Assembly: GCF_000002985.6 (NCBI RefSeq)
Contig: NC_003284.9
Location: 5,270,001 to 5,334,000 of the forward strand
Direction of reading: 5' to 3'
Origin: Caenorhabditis elegans
Lineage: Eukaryota > Nematoda > Chromadorea > Rhabditida > Rhabditidae
DNA length: 64,000 nucleotides
The notes under the pieces were generated by a model. That model had not been told where the DNA came from, ran no database searches, and saw only the letters and a list, made by a program, of their open reading frames with translations. A program made the translations under genes and the position numbers. Below are positions 63,077 to 64,000 of this stretch, piece after piece; position 1 is the stretch's first letter; each line of letters starts with the position of its first letter.

Positions 63077-64000
63077 CTATCGACGAATTGGTCGACAGTA
63101 AGAGTTAATGCCAGCAATTCCTTTAATATTATATTTTTCAATTTCCGTTGCTTTGATTCTTCTGAAAATTGCGATTTGAAATAAGGTAATCTATTAAAAA
63201 TTACTTACAATATTTTTCTCCTTGTGCACCTAACTTCATTCTCAACTTGTTCTTGCACACCGTCTTTAATATTAATAAGCATTGCTGTTCCGCATATTCG
63301 CATCTGAAAGGAAGCTAAAAATTAATCCAATTAAATTAAAATTACAACTACTAGTTAATTGTTAATTTTGTTCAAATTTTTGAAAAATATACCAGTTTCA
63401 GCTAACAGACCAATACCAGAAGTATTTGGTGGGAAAACCACTTTACAATTTTAAATTTCACCGTTCAAAGGTATCGTTAGTGTCGTAAGTGGAAAACGTT
63501 TTTTCAACCACGCAAATATTGGTAAAATTACCAAACATCATAGTAAAACTTTGAAAATGTTTTAAAACTTGTTTTATGTGACAAAACTGAGTTAACACCT
63601 ATCTAATTTTGGAATTTTGCCAAATGTTTCTCTACGAGTTTTGTATTCTGATTGCGTTCTAATTTTTGTATTTGAACGTGATAGGTGCATAAACCTGCAG
63701 AAATATTCGAAATTGTTTTGAATGTTCACATTTTTGACAAATGGCAGTGTGCCAAAACTTTGACTGAACATTTTGTGAAAATCTGAGATTTTTGGAGTGT
63801 TTGTCACCGATAATCGGAAATGTAAGTGTATTTTGACTAACTCTTGGCTAAGAATTTAGACTAAGTAAATACAGACTATCAGATGATTATTATTTCTAAT
63901 TGCTGATTGCTAAAAAGTTTGGATTACTGTACAACTATCATACTTACCACACAAGTTTCCATTTTTCGACAGTAGCATTCTTCAAGGTACTTTTCATCTT
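63077..64000 (-). CDS. C-terminal exons of an unrecognised basic, cysteine-containing protein (partial)
   Basis: Three minus-strand exons join in frame: one running from beyond the right edge to 63948, then 63303-63209, then 63161-63077 ending in TAG. All junctions have good donors (GTAAGT) and TTTCAG acceptors. The visible 76 residues start DEKYLEECYCRKMETCV, continue RICGTAMLINIKDGVQEQVE and end GINSYCRPIRR. The exon edge near 63303 happens to begin with an in-frame ATG, so a shorter form could start there. I do not recognise the family; the cysteine spacing is not a standard zinc finger that I can name. Confidence 0.65.

Overview
The window looks like nematode nuclear DNA, almost certainly Caenorhabditis elegans and, from memory of this gene set, the X chromosome (the F32A6 and Y34B4A neighbourhoods). 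It is AT-rich. Genes are split by many short introns with GTAAG/GTGAG donors and TTTTCAG/TTTNCAG acceptors, several start codons sit just behind an acceptor-like site as expected for spliced-leader trans-splicing, and a GAA-anticodon tRNA-Phe is present. All gene models below were assembled by hand by joining exons whose reading frames agree.

Layout, left to right: the 3' end of a C3G/RAPGEF1-type Ras-family GEF (+, to 1642); a BAR-RhoGAP gene of the RICH/ARHGAP17 type (-, 5282-2183); the heparan sulfate 6-O-sulfotransferase gene hst-6 (+, 5572-8298), divergent from the RhoGAP across about 290 bp; a short coiled-coil protein of the UVRAG/Vps38/Atg14 type (+, 9623-13626); vps-41 of the HOPS complex (+, 13836-19540); ags-3, with TPR and GoLoco motifs (-, 28026-20111); ift-81, an intraflagellar transport gene (+, 28750-36328), divergent from ags-3 and carrying a textbook X-box just upstream; a stomatin gene that is most probably sto-2 (-, 53385-37832), with at least five alternative first coding exons spread over 11 kb and a tRNA-Phe gene inside it; a secreted serine carboxypeptidase of family S28 (+, 59539-62269); and the last exons of an unrecognised gene (-, from beyond the right edge to 63077).

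Functional themes are membrane traffic (the UVRAG-like protein and VPS-41 act at the same late endosome/lysosome step and are only about 205 bp apart), small-GTPase and G-protein control (RapGEF, RhoGAP, AGS-3), cilia (IFT-81) and neuronal or membrane scaffolding (stomatin).

The non-coding DNA is rich in structure. A nearly perfect 1.6 kb palindrome with tRNA-like arms lies in the first vps-41 intron. A second, smaller inverted repeat lies in an hst-6 intron. There are also two tRNA-derived SINE-like insertions, several MITE-like elements with terminal inverted repeats, a 93 bp perfect AG microsatellite next to a splice donor, and short tandem repeats. No prokaryotic, viral or CRISPR-type system was seen. 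The most interesting observations are the sto-2 alternative promoter array, the palindrome and the UVRAG-like/vps-41 pair.
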